Assembly (NCBI GenBank): GCA_032052615.1
Contig: DAMBWF010000005.1
Coordinates: 1 to 64,000, forward strand
From: Pseudomonas_T sp032052615
Lineage (GTDB): Bacteria; Pseudomonadota; Gammaproteobacteria; Pseudomonadales; Pseudomonadaceae
Direction of reading: 5' to 3'
Length of the DNA: 64,000 bases
Part shown: positions 45,801 to 54,600 of the stretch, piece after piece
How positions within the stretch are numbered: the stretch's first letter is position 1
How the letters are laid out: each line of letters opens with the position of its first letter
The notes under the pieces: generated by a model
What the model was told of the DNA's origin: nothing
The model's input: the letters and a program-made list of their open reading frames with translations, nothing else
The model's database searches: none
Position numbers and translations under genes: made by a program

Positions 45801-48800
45801 GCGCCGCCACGCCCGCAGCGTCAGCGCGCGGCTGGACGCGGCGCTCACCCGCGACTTGCTGCAACGGGCCCCGGCAGCCTACCGCACCCAGGTCAACGAC
45901 CTGCTGCTCGCCGCCCTGGCGCGTACCCTGTGCCGCTGGACGGGGCAGGACTCGGCCCTGGTGCAACTGGAGGGCCACGGTCGCGAGGCGCCGTTCGACG
46001 GCCTCGACCTGACCCGTAGCGTCGGCTGGTTCACCAGCGCTTATCCGGTGCGCCTGACCCCGGCGGCCGAGCCGGGCGAAACCCTCAAGGCGATCAAGGA
46101 GCACCTGCGGGAGGTGCCCCACAAGGGCCTGGGCTATGGCGTGCTGCGCTACCTGGCGGACGCCGAGCGGCGCGCCGCGTTGCGCGCGCTGCCCCAGGCG
46201 CGGATCACTTTCAACTACCTGGGCCAGTTCGACCAGAGCTTCGCCGCCGACGCGTTGTTCCATCCCCTGGAGGAGCCCGGCGGCGCCGCCCACGACCCGG
46301 ACTCCGAACTGCCCAACTGGCTGGGAGTCGACAGCCAGGTCTTCGCCGGCGAGCTGCAGGTGCGCTGGACCTTCAGCGTGGCGATGTATCGCGTCGCCAC
46401 GGTGGAAGCCCTGGCGCGGGACTACCTGGACGAGCTGCGGGCGCTCGTCGCCCATTGCCTGGAGCCCCGCGCGGGCGGCGTCACGCCGTCCGACTTCCCC
46501 CTGGCGAAGCTGGACCAGGCGCAACTGGACGCGCTGCCGGTGCCGTTCGCCGAGATCGACGACATCTATCCCCTGACGCCCATGCAGGAAGGGCTGCTGC
46601 TGCACACCCTGCTGGAGCCGGGTTCCGGCGTGTATTTCATGCAGGACCGCTACACCCTGGACAGCGAGGTGGACCCGCAACGCTTCGCCCTGGCCTGGGA
46701 AACCGTGGTGGCGCGCCACGAGGCCCTGCGGGCATCGTTCCGCTGGGACGCCGGCGACGGCATGCAGCAGATCGTCCATCGCCCGGGCCGGCTGGACATG
46801 ACGTTCTTCGACTGGAGCGGCGAGCCGGAAGCGGACCACGAGGCCCGCCTGGCGCGGCTCCTGGCGGAGGAGCGCGAGGCCGGCTTCGATCTGCTGCGCG
46901 AGCCGCCGTTCCGCTTGCGCCTGATCCGCCTGGGAACGGCGCGCCACTGGTTCGTCATGAGCAACCACCACATTCTCATCGACGCCTGGTGCCGCTCGCT
47001 GCTGATGGGCGACTTCCTCGAGGTCTACCAGGCCCTGGGACGCGGCGAATCGCCGAGCCTGCCGCCGGCGCCGCGCTACCGGGACTACATCGCCTGGCTG
47101 CAACGGCAGAACCGGGGCGAGGCCCTGGCCTTCTGGCGCGAGACCCTGGGCGGTTTCGAGCGGCCGACCTACCTTCCCAGCGACCGGCCGATCCTCCACG
47201 ACAACGGGCCGATGCGGGTGGCCGACCTCCACGAGCGCCTGGACGTGGCCGACGGTCGTCGCCTGCGGGAACTCGCCCAGCGCCATCAGCTCACCGCCAA
47301 TACCTTCGCCCAGGCGGCCTGGGCCCTGGTGCTGCGCCGCTACAGCGGCGAGCGCGACGTGCTGTTCGGCGTCACCGTGGCCGGGCGCCCGGTGGGCATG
47401 CCGGAGATGCAGCGCACCGTCGGCCTGTTCATCAACAGCATCCCGCTGCGGGTGCCGATGCCCGCCGCCGGCGAGCGGCGCCGGGTCGGCGACTGGCTGC
47501 GGGAGCTGCTGGAGCGCAACCTGGCCCTGCGCGAGCACGAGTACCTGCCCCTGGTGGACATCCAGGCGTGCAGCGAACTGCCCAAGGGCCAGCCGCTGTT
47601 CGACAGCCTGTTCGTCTACGAAAACGCGCCGGTGGAGGTATCGGTGCTGGACCGCGCCCAGGGTCTCAACGCCCGTTCCGAATCCGGTCGCACCCACACC
47701 AACTACCCGCTGACCGTGGTCTGCTACCCGGGCGACGCCCTGGGCCTGCACCTGTCCTACGACCGGCGGTTCTTCGACGAGCCGACCGTGGCCCGCCTGC
47801 TGGCGGACTTCAAGCGCCTGTTGCTGGCGCTGGTGGACGGCTTCCACGGCGACTTCGCCGACCTGCCAGTGGTGGGGGACGCGGAGCGTGCGTTCCTGCT
47901 GGACGCCTGTAACCGCACCTCGCGCGACTACCCCCTGGCCCACGGCTACGCGCAACTGTTCGAGGGGCGGGTCGCCGCGCATCCCGAGCGCATCGCCGCC
48001 GCCTGCCTGGAACGCTGCTGGAGCTACGCCGAGCTGAACCAGCGGGCCAATCGCCTGGGTCACGCCCTGCTGGCCGGCGGCGTTCGCCCGGACCAGCCGG
48101 TGGCGTTGCTGGCGGAGCGCGACCTGCCGCTGTTGGGGATGATCGTCGGCTGCTTCAAGGCCGGCGCCGGCTACCTGCCCCTGGACCCGGCGCACCCGTC
48201 GTCGCGCCTGACCCGCATCCTCGCCCTCGGCCGCGCGCCGCTGCTGGTCTGCACCCGCGCCGGCGAAGAGCAGGCGCGGCGCTTGCTGGCGGAACTGGAG
48301 GCGGGCACGCGGCCCCGGCTGCTGGTCTGGGAATCGGTGCAGGAAGGCGCCGGCCCCGAGCATAATCCGCGCCTCGCCACCGGGCCCCGGCACCTGGCCT
48401 ACGTGATCTACACCTCCGGCTCCACCGGCCTGCCCAAGGGCGTGATGGTGGAGCAGGCGGGCATGCTCAACAACCAGTTGAGCAAGCTGCCCTACCTGGG
48501 GCTGAACGAGCGGGACGTGATCGCCCAGACCGCCTCCCAGTGCTTCGACATTTCCGTCTGGCAGTTCCTTACCGCCGCCCTCTGCGGGGCTCGGGTGGAC
48601 ATCGTGCCCAACCTCATCGCCCACGACCCGGCGGCGTTGCTGCGGCATGTGGCCGAGCGCGGCATCACCGTGCTGGAGAGCGTGCCGTCGCTGATCCAGG
48701 GCCTGCTGGCCGAGACGCACGCCGCGCTGCCGTCGCTGCGCTGGATGCTGCCCACCGGCGAGGCGATGCCGCCGGAGCTGGCGCGAGCCTGGCTGCGCCG

Positions 48801-49824
48801 CCACCCCGGGGTTGGCCTGGTGAACGCCTACGGGCCGGCGGAATGCTCCGACGACGTGGCGTTGTTCCGGGTCGACGAGGCGTCCACCGGCGGCACCTAC
48901 CTGCCCATCGGCACGCCCACCGACAACAACCGCTTGTACCTGCTGGACGAGGACCTGCAACCGGTGCCGGTGGGCGCGGTGGGCGAGCTGTGGGTCGCCG
49001 GGACCGGCGTCGGGCGTGGCTACGTGGGCGACCCGGCCCGCACCGCCTCGGCCTTCCTGCCGCACCCGTTCGGCGCCGCCGGCGAACGCCTGTACCGCAC
49101 CGGCGACCTGGCCCGGCGGCGGCCGGACGGCGTGCTGGAGTACGTCGGGCGCATCGACCACCAAGTGAAGATCCGCGGCTTTCGCATCGAACTGGGGGAA
49201 ATCGAAACGCGCCTTCGCCAGCATCCGGCGGTGCGCGACGCGGCGGTGGCGGTCCAGGAAGGGCCCACCGGCAAGCAGTTGGTGGGCTACGTGGTGCCGG
49301 CCGATCCGGCGCCGCTGCGCCCGGACGACGATCGGGCGGCCCATGCCCTGGTGGAGCGGGGCGCCCTGGGCGAACGGCTCAAGCAGGACCTGCGCGCCGA
49401 CCTGCCGGACTACATGGTGCCGCTGCACTGGCTGCCGCTGGAGCGCCTGCCGCTGAACGTCAACGGCAAGCTGGACCGGCGCGCGCTGCCAGCCCTGGAA
49501 ATCGGCCAAACCCAGGGCGTGCACACGCCACCGCGCACTGAGCTGGAGCGCGACCTGGCGCGCATCTGGAGCGAGGTGCTGAAGGTCGAGCGGGTCGGCG
49601 TCCACGATAACTTCTTCGAACTGGGCGGGCATTCCCTGCTGGCCACGCAGATCGCCTCGCGGGTGCAAAAGACCCTGCAACGCAACGTGCCGCTACGGGC
49701 GATGTTCGAGTCCGCCACGGTGGCGGAGCTGGCGGCCTATATCGAGGCCCTGGACGCCTCGGCCATCACCGAGCAGAAGGCCGAACGGCTCAGCGACCTG
49801 ATGAGCCGCCTGGAGACGCTCTGA
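36814..49824 (+). CDS. pvdL: pyoverdine chromophore NRPS PvdL (acyl ligase-T-C-A-T-C-A-T-E-C-A-T)
   Basis: This 4336-aa synthetase (P. aeruginosa PvdL: 4342) builds the acylated chromophore precursor. Domains with approximate residues: fatty acyl-AMP ligase 1-580 (YTSGSTATPKG at 171); carrier Ser 618; C1 675-1100 (HHIVADG); A1 1130-1640, code D-V-W-H-F-G-R-I-N, Glu-like; carrier 1664; C2 1726-2150, with HHIVTEG, Glu replacing the usual Asp; A2 2190-2700, code D-A-E-G-I-G-A-V-M, Tyr by position; carrier GGDS 2730; epimerase 2790-3230 (HHLAVDG); C3 of the type that follows an epimerase, 3250-3700; A3 3720-4240, code D-I-W-E-L-T-A-D-D, diaminobutyrate; carrier 4267. There is no thioesterase; the chain passes to the next NRPS. 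Codes were aligned by eye. Confidence 0.96.
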   Translation: MKDVFDLPGAPRLDTLADALRLRAAGTPDRLALRFLSDDGEGECLTYRQLDARVRAIASALAARATPGDRAVLLFHSGVDYVAAFFACLYSGVIAVPAYPPESARRHHRERLLSILADAGPTLVLTSSALGEGLADLADAHPGLGWLAVDTVGPAPEGYRPPALGGEHIAFLQYTSGSTATPKGVRVSHGNLLANERLIRHGFGIGEDDVIVSWLPLYHDMGLIGGLLQGVYSGIPVVLMAPAYFLERPVRWLDAIGRFGGTVSGGPDFAYRLCAERISASALARLDLSGWRVAFSGSEPIRQDSLDDFAARFATCGFHASAYFACYGLAEATLFVSGGRRGEGIPSLRLDARALGEHRAEGGDDLLLASCGFAQPEHAIRLVDPASGDDLPDDRVGEIWAAGPSIAHGYWRNPEASAATFVQRDGRVWLRTGDLGFRRDGQLYVTGRLKDMLIVRGQNLYPQDIERTVEGQVEGVRKGRVAAFAVTVDGREGIGLAAEVGRRVRKLMPAKTLVGLIRQAVAEVHGETPCLVALLDPGALPKTSSGKLQRAACRQGLEDGGLVPYALYRDERPETASPADRDGSGRDPRAALAGIWREHLGVASVADDDHFFAQGGNSIRAVQAVARVNEVFGLTLTPRDLFEAPLFSDFLARVAESRGRGTVAPMPRRSREAPLPQSAAQQRLWFLWQLDPTSAAYAIPGALRLRGRLDEAALRRAFETLVARHESLRTTFHQDAEGAWQRIHPDLPLDYARLDLEHLPAETRDAEARRLREEEALRPFDLVQGPLLRLRLLRLDEQEHVLLATLHHIVADGWSLNLLMDEFARLYAGLVQGQAPSLAGLPVHYADYAAWQRETLEAGEGERQLAYWRETLGDARPVLDLPLDRPRGAAVEGRAARLERRLEPALCQALVDLARAREASPFMVLLAAWQSLLHRYSGQDDIRLGVPVANRGRAEVQGVVGFFINTLVLRGRLDSGMPFADVLAAARAASLGAQAHQDLPFDHLVEALGAHAPGPFQVLFNHQQRDRRALQRLPGLLADELPWHSRDAKFELQLQTEEDEHGRFTLAFDYATALFDAATVERLAAHFEALLRQAVARPDTPIGAFQLADDAERARLDAWGRGARAGARPLLAEALAATARRHPRRIALVWDGGEMTFEALHARADALAHALAARGIGPESRVGIALERSPELIVGLLATLKAGAAYVPLDVDYPAERLAYMMADSGLALLLTQSHLPALPVPEGLATLALDRFEPPVPPEAAPLPAAHGEHLAYVIYTSGSTGRPKGVGNTQRAMSERLHWMLDRYGFDEGDVFLQKAPISFDVSVWECFLPLLAGGRLALAAPGEHRDPRRLVERVAAQGVSVLHFVPSLLRLFIDEPGLERCARLRLLFSGGEALPTELRDRVLARLPAVALHNRYGPTETAINVTHWPCVVENAPRVPIGRPLDGVRCHVLDTALQPTPVGVAGELCIGGVGLARGYLGRPGLTAERFVPSPDGDGERLYRSGDLARWRADGVLEYLGRIDRQVKLRGFRIELEEVERALRAQAGVRQAAVAIHEGAGGEQLVGYVVAEGEESDLDTRLRQALGRGLPDYMVPARIMVLEHLPLSPSGKLERSALPAPQWTTRGHRPPRDELEHQVAAIWSEVLGVTRPGLDDDFFELGGHSLLATGIVSRVRQACDVDLPLRSLFEASRLEGFVQAVRQARDAGARNPLRPIPRIDRGRPVPLSYSQQRMWFLWQLEPDSPAYNVGGVARMSGPLDVACFDAALQALIHRHEALRTTFPSLDGVPCQRVAADGRLPLRRIDHSALDPEAFQAELRRFADQEAHAPFDLERGPLLRVCLLRASAREHYLVVTLHHIVTEGWAMDIFARELAALYEAELEGRPSPLAALPVQYLDYSVWQREWLEAGELQRQLAYWTEQLGGEQPLLELPFDRPRPPVQSHRGDLHRFTLDDGLTRRLKAFNAEHGLTLFMTMTAALGLLLYRYGGQEDLRIGTPVANRIRPESEGLIGAFLNTQVLRLRPHGRMRVADWLEQVRRTAIEGQSHQDLPFDHLVEALQPQRSAAYNPLFQVMCNVQRWDFQQTREIAGGLRLEYLVNDARATKFDLNLEVTDFDDRLHGCLTYSSDLFDADTVERMARHWRALLEVMIDAPHQRLGELPLQDAEERRAALAWSGAAGARAPLPDTVHGLFERQAAATPDAPALTFAGQTLRYGELNTRANRLARHLRARGVGAEVRVGLALERSAELVIGLLAILKAGGAYVPLDPEYPAERLRYLLADSGVGLLLGHAALFDALGDLPDGVQGWCQERDGAALDALAGGDLNLPVDPRHLAYLIYTSGSTGQPKGVAVAHGAIAMHCQAVIERFGMGPGDCELHFYSINFDAATERLLTPLLCGARVVLRAQGQWGAEDICELIRQERVSSVGFTPSYGGQLAQWLGQRGETLPVRLCITGGEALTPEHVRVIRAAFAPRVFFNAYGPTETVVMPLASQVADELPEEARGVPIGRGIGARSLYILDADLNPVVPGAVGELYVGGAGLARGYHQRPGLSAERFVADPFDPQGGGRLYRTGDRVRQGRDGQVEYVGRADQQVKIRGFRIELGEIEARLQGLPTVRDAVVLAVDGHLVGYVVPDAPKGLRDEEARAAWRDGLKDGLRAQLPDYMVPAHLLWLERLPLTANGKLDRQALPAVDPAQGRQAFVAPRSEPERLLAAIWRDVLNVERISLHDNFFELGGDSILSIQVVSRARQAGLHFTPKDLFRFQTVQTLAAAAEVSTRVDIDQGPVRGEAPLTPIQHWFFEQAGETPSHWNQTLLLEPATALDPLHLEGALQDLHAHHDALRLAFARDGAGAWRAEHRPVAEAPALLWTRRVADEAERLDLFERAQRSLDIGQGPLLRAVLADGPGDTRRLLLTIHHLAVDGVSWRVLLEDLQTAYRRRTAGEAPRLPAKTSAFRDWGRCLQGYAASESLREELDGWRGRLDGAPAELPRDFPDGANRRRHARSVSARLDAALTRDLLQRAPAAYRTQVNDLLLAALARTLCRWTGQDSALVQLEGHGREAPFDGLDLTRSVGWFTSAYPVRLTPAAEPGETLKAIKEHLREVPHKGLGYGVLRYLADAERRAALRALPQARITFNYLGQFDQSFAADALFHPLEEPGGAAHDPDSELPNWLGVDSQVFAGELQVRWTFSVAMYRVATVEALARDYLDELRALVAHCLEPRAGGVTPSDFPLAKLDQAQLDALPVPFAEIDDIYPLTPMQEGLLLHTLLEPGSGVYFMQDRYTLDSEVDPQRFALAWETVVARHEALRASFRWDAGDGMQQIVHRPGRLDMTFFDWSGEPEADHEARLARLLAEEREAGFDLLREPPFRLRLIRLGTARHWFVMSNHHILIDAWCRSLLMGDFLEVYQALGRGESPSLPPAPRYRDYIAWLQRQNRGEALAFWRETLGGFERPTYLPSDRPILHDNGPMRVADLHERLDVADGRRLRELAQRHQLTANTFAQAAWALVLRRYSGERDVLFGVTVAGRPVGMPEMQRTVGLFINSIPLRVPMPAAGERRRVGDWLRELLERNLALREHEYLPLVDIQACSELPKGQPLFDSLFVYENAPVEVSVLDRAQGLNARSESGRTHTNYPLTVVCYPGDALGLHLSYDRRFFDEPTVARLLADFKRLLLALVDGFHGDFADLPVVGDAERAFLLDACNRTSRDYPLAHGYAQLFEGRVAAHPERIAAACLERCWSYAELNQRANRLGHALLAGGVRPDQPVALLAERDLPLLGMIVGCFKAGAGYLPLDPAHPSSRLTRILALGRAPLLVCTRAGEEQARRLLAELEAGTRPRLLVWESVQEGAGPEHNPRLATGPRHLAYVIYTSGSTGLPKGVMVEQAGMLNNQLSKLPYLGLNERDVIAQTASQCFDISVWQFLTAALCGARVDIVPNLIAHDPAALLRHVAERGITVLESVPSLIQGLLAETHAALPSLRWMLPTGEAMPPELARAWLRRHPGVGLVNAYGPAECSDDVALFRVDEASTGGTYLPIGTPTDNNRLYLLDEDLQPVPVGAVGELWVAGTGVGRGYVGDPARTASAFLPHPFGAAGERLYRTGDLARRRPDGVLEYVGRIDHQVKIRGFRIELGEIETRLRQHPAVRDAAVAVQEGPTGKQLVGYVVPADPAPLRPDDDRAAHALVERGALGERLKQDLRADLPDYMVPLHWLPLERLPLNVNGKLDRRALPALEIGQTQGVHTPPRTELERDLARIWSEVLKVERVGVHDNFFELGGHSLLATQIASRVQKTLQRNVPLRAMFESATVAELAAYIEALDASAITEQKAERLSDLMSRLETL

Positions 49825-49873
49825 GGGTCGCGCCCGCCGCGCCGGCCTTCCCCGTAACGCCGGCGCGGCGCGC

Positions 49874-49897
49874 TAAATCGCCACGCCGGCCACCCGT
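49874..49897 (+). promoter_or_regulatory. putative PvdS-dependent promoter (IS box) of pvdH
   Basis: TAAAT (49874-49878), a 16-bp spacer and CGT (49895-49897) match the PvdS consensus exactly. It lies in the 146-bp gap between pvdL and pvdH, 74 bp before the pvdH start. Confidence 0.75.
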
Positions 49898-49970
49898 TAC
49901 CAGAACAGCCGCGCACGCCGCCCCCGAACGGGACGGCGCCGGCCCACCCACAGTCACCGAGGGTTCAGCT

Positions 49971-51383
49971 ATGCAAGCCGTTCTACGCGAGGCGGACGAC
50001 CGCCCGCAGCAGGCCGACGCCGAGGCGCCGGCCGACACGCTCTACCGGTTCGAGGAATCGCCGCTGCTGGCTCGCCAGGCACGGCAGGAGTCCAACGCCC
50101 GCAGCTACCCACGGCGCATTCCCCTGGCGCTCAAGCGGGCCCGCGGGCTGGAAGTGGAGGACGTAGAAGGACGGGTCTTCCTCGACTGCCTGGCCGGTGC
50201 CGGGACCCTGGCCCTGGGCCACAACCACCCGGTGGTGATCGAGGCCATCCGCCAGGTGCTGGACGACGGGCTGCCCTTGCACACCCTCGACCTCACCACG
50301 CCGGTGAAGGACCGCTTCGTCCAGGACCTGTTCGGCCTGCTGCCGGAGGGCTTCGCCCGGCAGGCGAAGATCCAGTTCTGCGGGCCCACCGGCACCGACG
50401 CGGTGGAAGCCGCCCTCAAGCTGGTGCGCACCGCCAGCGGGCGCAGCACGGTGCTGGCCTTCCAGGGCGGCTACCACGGCATGAGCCAGGGCGCCCTGGG
50501 GCTGATGGGCAACCTGGGACCGAAGAGAGCCCTGGGCGCGGTGCTGGGCAACAGCGTGCAGTTCCTGCCGTTCCCCTATGACTACCGCTGCCCGTTCGGC
50601 CTCGGCGGCGCCGACGGCGTGCGGGCCAACCTGCACTATCTGGAGAACCTGCTGAACGACCCCGAGGGCGGCGTGCAGCCGCCGGCGGCGGTGATCGTCG
50701 AAGCGGTGCAGGGGGAGGGCGGGGTGATCCCGGCGGACCTGGACTGGCTGCGCGGCCTGCGGCGGATCACCGAGGCGGCCGGCGTGGCGCTGATCGTCGA
50801 CGAGATCCAGAGCGGCTTCGCCCGCACCGGGCGGATGTTCGCCTTCGAGCATGCCGGCATCGTCCCCGACGTGGTGGTGTTGTCCAAAGCCATCGGCGGC
50901 GGCCTGCCCCTGGCGGTGATGGTCTACCGCGAGCACCTTGATACCTGGCAGCCGGGGGCCCATGCCGGCACCTTTCGCGGCAACCAGATGGCCATGGCCA
51001 CCGGTTCGGCGACGATGCGCTACCTGCTGGAACACGACGTGGCGGCCCACGCCGCCGCCATGGGCGAGCGCCTGGCCGGGCACCTGCGCGCCCTGCAACG
51101 GGACTACCCGCACCTGGGCGATATCCGGGGGCGCGGGCTGATGTGGGGGGTGGAACTGGTGGACCCGTCGGGCGCCGTCGATGTCCTCGGCCATCCCCCG
51201 GTCGATGGCCGCCTGGCGGCGCGGGTCCAGCGGGAGTGCCTGCGCCGTGGCCTGATCCTGGAGCTGGGTGGTCGTCACGGCGGCGTGGTGCGTTTCCTGC
51301 CCCCCCTGGTGATCGAGGCCGGGCAGGTGGACGAGGTGGCGACGCGTTTCGCCGCCGCCCTGCGGGCCGCCACCGGGGCCTGA
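49971..51383 (+). CDS. pvdH: L-2,4-diaminobutyrate:2-oxoglutarate aminotransferase
   Basis: This class III PLP enzyme of 470 aa makes diaminobutyrate from aspartate beta-semialdehyde and glutamate. N-terminal RKxYP-like segment ARSYPRRIPLALKRARG, then FCGPTGTDAVEAALKL and FQGGYHGMSQGALGLMG. PLP-binding Asp-Glu is in LIVDEIQSGFARTG and the lysine in VVLSKAIGGGLPLAVM (about 305). It lies between pvdL and the next NRPS under its own IS-type box. It supplies the Dab activated by the third A domain of PvdL. Length and motifs match PvdH. Confidence 0.95.
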   Translation: MQAVLREADDRPQQADAEAPADTLYRFEESPLLARQARQESNARSYPRRIPLALKRARGLEVEDVEGRVFLDCLAGAGTLALGHNHPVVIEAIRQVLDDGLPLHTLDLTTPVKDRFVQDLFGLLPEGFARQAKIQFCGPTGTDAVEAALKLVRTASGRSTVLAFQGGYHGMSQGALGLMGNLGPKRALGAVLGNSVQFLPFPYDYRCPFGLGGADGVRANLHYLENLLNDPEGGVQPPAAVIVEAVQGEGGVIPADLDWLRGLRRITEAAGVALIVDEIQSGFARTGRMFAFEHAGIVPDVVVLSKAIGGGLPLAVMVYREHLDTWQPGAHAGTFRGNQMAMATGSATMRYLLEHDVAAHAAAMGERLAGHLRALQRDYPHLGDIRGRGLMWGVELVDPSGAVDVLGHPPVDGRLAARVQRECLRRGLILELGGRHGGVVRFLPPLVIEAGQVDEVATRFAAALRAATGA

Positions 51384-51549
51384 CCTCGGTCCCGGAGTCG
51401 CCATCGGGCTTGTCCTTCCCTTCGCCCTGGCGGCCGGGCCCGGCTTGGCTTGGCCTCGCCGGCCGCCATCCATTCCCTTCGCCGCCCGTTCACCGCTCGC
51501 GCGCCGCGCCGGTCGGCGCGTGGCCGTTCCCTGTCGCCGGCGAGCCCGC

Positions 51550-51573
51550 TAAATGACGCCGGGGTTGCTTCGT
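51550..51573 (+). promoter_or_regulatory. putative PvdS-dependent promoter (IS box) of the second NRPS gene
   Basis: TAAAT (51550-51554), a 16-bp spacer and CGT (51571-51573) match the consensus exactly. The NRPS start codon is 60 bp downstream. This site also shows that the reading frame open from 51450 does not start there. Confidence 0.75.
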
Positions 51574-51632
51574 TCAACTGGGTATGGCGGGGACGCGCGG
51601 CGTCCCCCGGACAGCCGGACGGATCGACACTC

Positions 51633-54600
51633 ATGAATGCACAAAACGCCCTGAACCTGGCCCGACGTTTCATCGGCCTGCCCGCCGAGAAGCGCCGGGT
51701 GTTCCTCGATGCCCTGGGCCGGGAGGGCATCGACTTCGGCCTGCTGCCGATCCCCGCCGGAGTGGACAGCCCGGAGCGGGAGGGCTTGTCCTACGCCCAG
51801 CGGCGCATGTGGTTCCTCTGGAAGCTGGCCCCGGACAGCGGCGCCTACAACCTGCCGGGCGCGGTGCGCCTGCGCGGCGCCCTGGATGAAGCCGCGCTGG
51901 CTCGGGCCTTCGCCGCCCTGGTGGCGCGCCACGAGGCGTTGCGCAGCGGTTTCGTCGAGGCGGGTGGCCAGGTCCGCCAGCGGGTGCGGCCGCCGTTCCT
52001 GCCGGCGATCCGCCGGGAAGACCTGAGCGGGCTGCCCGAGGCCGAGCGCGAGACCCAAGTCGCCCGGCTGGCCGAGGAGGAGGCCCGCGCGCCCTTCGAC
52101 CTGGTGGGCGGCGACCTGCTGCGCATCGTGCTGGCGCGCCTCGGCGAGGCGGAGCACGTGCTGCTGCTGACTCTCCACCACATCGTCGCCGACGGCTGGT
52201 CGATGAACGTGCTGATCGACGAATTCACCCGCTGCTACGACGCCTTCGCCCTGGGCGAGACGCCCGTCCTGGCGGAGCTGCCGGTGCAATACGCGGACTA
52301 CGCCCTCTGGCAGCGTTGCTGGCTGGAGGCCGGCGAACTGGAGCGGCAACTGGACTACTGGCGGGGGCGCCTGGGGAACGAGCACCCGGCCCTGGAGCTG
52401 CCCCTGGATCACCCGCGCCCGGCAGTACCGTCCCATCGCGGCGAGCGCATCGAATTCGCCCTGGACGGCGCCTGGGTGGAGCGCCTGCGAGCCTTCGCCC
52501 GGCCGCGCAACCTGACCCCGTTCATGGTCCTGCTGGGCGGCTTCAAGCTGCTGCTGCACCGCTATTCGGGGCAGGCCGATATCCGCGTCGGCGTGCCCAT
52601 CGCCAACCGCAACCGGGCCGAAGTGGAAGGGCTGATCGGCTTCTTCGTCAACACCCAGGTGCTGCGCGCCCGGGTCGACCCGAGTCTCACCGTGGAGGCC
52701 TTCCTGCGGGACGTGCGGGACGCCGCCGTGGGCGCCCAGAGCCACCAGGACTTGCCGTTCGAGCACTTGGTGGAAGCCCTCAAGCTGGAGCGCAGCCTGA
52801 GCCGCAACCCCCTGTTCCAGGTCCTGTACAACCACCAGCCCGAAGTGCGCGCGGTGGATGCCCTGGCCACCCGCTCGGGCCTGCGCCTGAGCCCGCTGGC
52901 GGGGCAGACCCGGGTCACGCCCTTCGACCTGACTCTGGATACCTACGAGCGGGAGGGGGAGCTGCGCGCCGCCCTGACCTACGCCAGCGACCTGTTCGAC
53001 GCCGCCACCGTGACGCGCATGGCCAATCACTGGCGCAACCTGGTGCGGGCCCTGGTGAGTCATCCCGAGCGGACCTTGGGCGAGCTGGACATGCTCGACC
53101 CCGAGGAGCGCCGCATGCTGCTGGACACCTGGAACGACCGCGAGCCCCTGGCCGAGCCGGAGACCCTCGGCCGGCTGTTCGAGGCCCGGGTGCGACGCGC
53201 CCCGCACGCCCTGGCGCTGATCGTCGGCGAGACGGAATACACCTACGACGCGCTGAACCGCCGCGCCAACCGCCTGGCCCATCGGCTGATCGCCCTGGGC
53301 GTGGGGCCTGGCGCGCGGGTCGGCGTGGCCTTGCCGCGCACCGTGGACCTGCCGGTGGCACTGCTGGCGGTGCTCAAGGCCGGCGGCGCCTACGTGCCCC
53401 TGGATCCGGACTATCCCGCCGCGCGGGTCGCCTACATGCTCGCCGACAGCGGGGCCCGGGTGCTGCTGAGCGTATCGGCCCTGGACGGCCGCTGGCCGAC
53501 CGGCGAGGCCCGGGTGCTCCACCTGGACCGGGACGCGGAGGTGGACGCGGCGCATCCGGACATCGATCCGCCGGCCCGGGCCCGCCCGGAGGACCTGGCC
53601 TACGTCATCTACACCTCCGGCTCCACCGGCCGGCCGAAAGGCGTCGCCATCGAGCACCGCAACGCCACGGCGCTGGTGGACTGGGCACGCCGGCACTACA
53701 CCCGGGAGGACCTGGGCGGTGTGCTGGCGGCCACCTCGGTGTGCTTCGACCTGTCGGTCTGGGAGTTCTTCGTCACCCTCTGCCGGGGCGGTTTCGTCGT
53801 GCTGGCGGACAACGCCCTGGCGCTGCCGACCCTGCCGGCCCGGGACCGGGTACGGCTGATCAACACCGTGCCCTCCGCCATCGCCGCGCTGCTGCGGGCC
53901 GACGGCCTCCCGGCCAGCGTGCGCATCGTCAACCTGGCCGGCGAGGCGCTGAAGCAGGGTCTGGTGGACGACCTTTACCGGGTCCCGGGCATCCAGCGGG
54001 TCCACGACCTCTACGGCCCCTCGGAAGACACCACCTATTCCACCTTCGCCCTGCGGGAGGCGGGTGGCGAGCCGAGCATCGGCCGGCCCCTGGACGGGAC
54101 CCGCGCCTACCTCCTCGACAGCGGCGGCCAGCCGGTGCCGGTGGGCGTGACCGGCGAGCTGTACCTGGGCGGCGCCGGCCTCGCCCGAGGCTACCTCGGC
54201 CGCCCGGCGCTCACCGCCGAAAAATTCCTGCCCGACCCCTTCGGCCCCGCCGGCGCCCGCCTGTACCGCACCGGCGACCTGGCCCGCTACCGGCCCGACG
54301 GGCGCCTCGATTACCTCGGGCGCATCGATCACCAAGTGAAAGTGCGCGGCTTCCGCATCGAACTGGGGGAAATCGAGGCGCGACTGCTGGCCCATCCCCG
54401 GGTGCGGGAGGCGGCGGTGCTGGCCCGGGACACTGGCCAGGGTGCGCAACTGGTGGCCTACGTGACGCCGGACGAGGCGGGGGATGAGGATGCCCTGGCG
54501 GCGGAGCTGCGGGCGCATCTGCGCGAGGCCCTGCCGGACTACATGGTGCCGGCCCATGTCCTGTCGCTGCCCTGCCTGCCCCTCACCCCCAACGGCAAGC

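Noticed and set aside
37456..49680. A 4074-codon open frame on the minus strand antisense to pvdL
   Set aside because: It is exactly antisense to a gene with complete NRPS domains, and its translation is rich in Gln, His, Gly and Arg with no motif. GC-rich codon bias removes stops from that antisense frame; similar frames lie opposite the second NRPS.
51450..51632. Upstream in-frame ATG at 51450 as the start of the second NRPS
   Set aside because: The extension is Arg/Ser-rich without homology, and the PvdS-type box at 51550-51573 would lie inside the gene. The ATG at 51633 gives a usual NRPS N-terminus.
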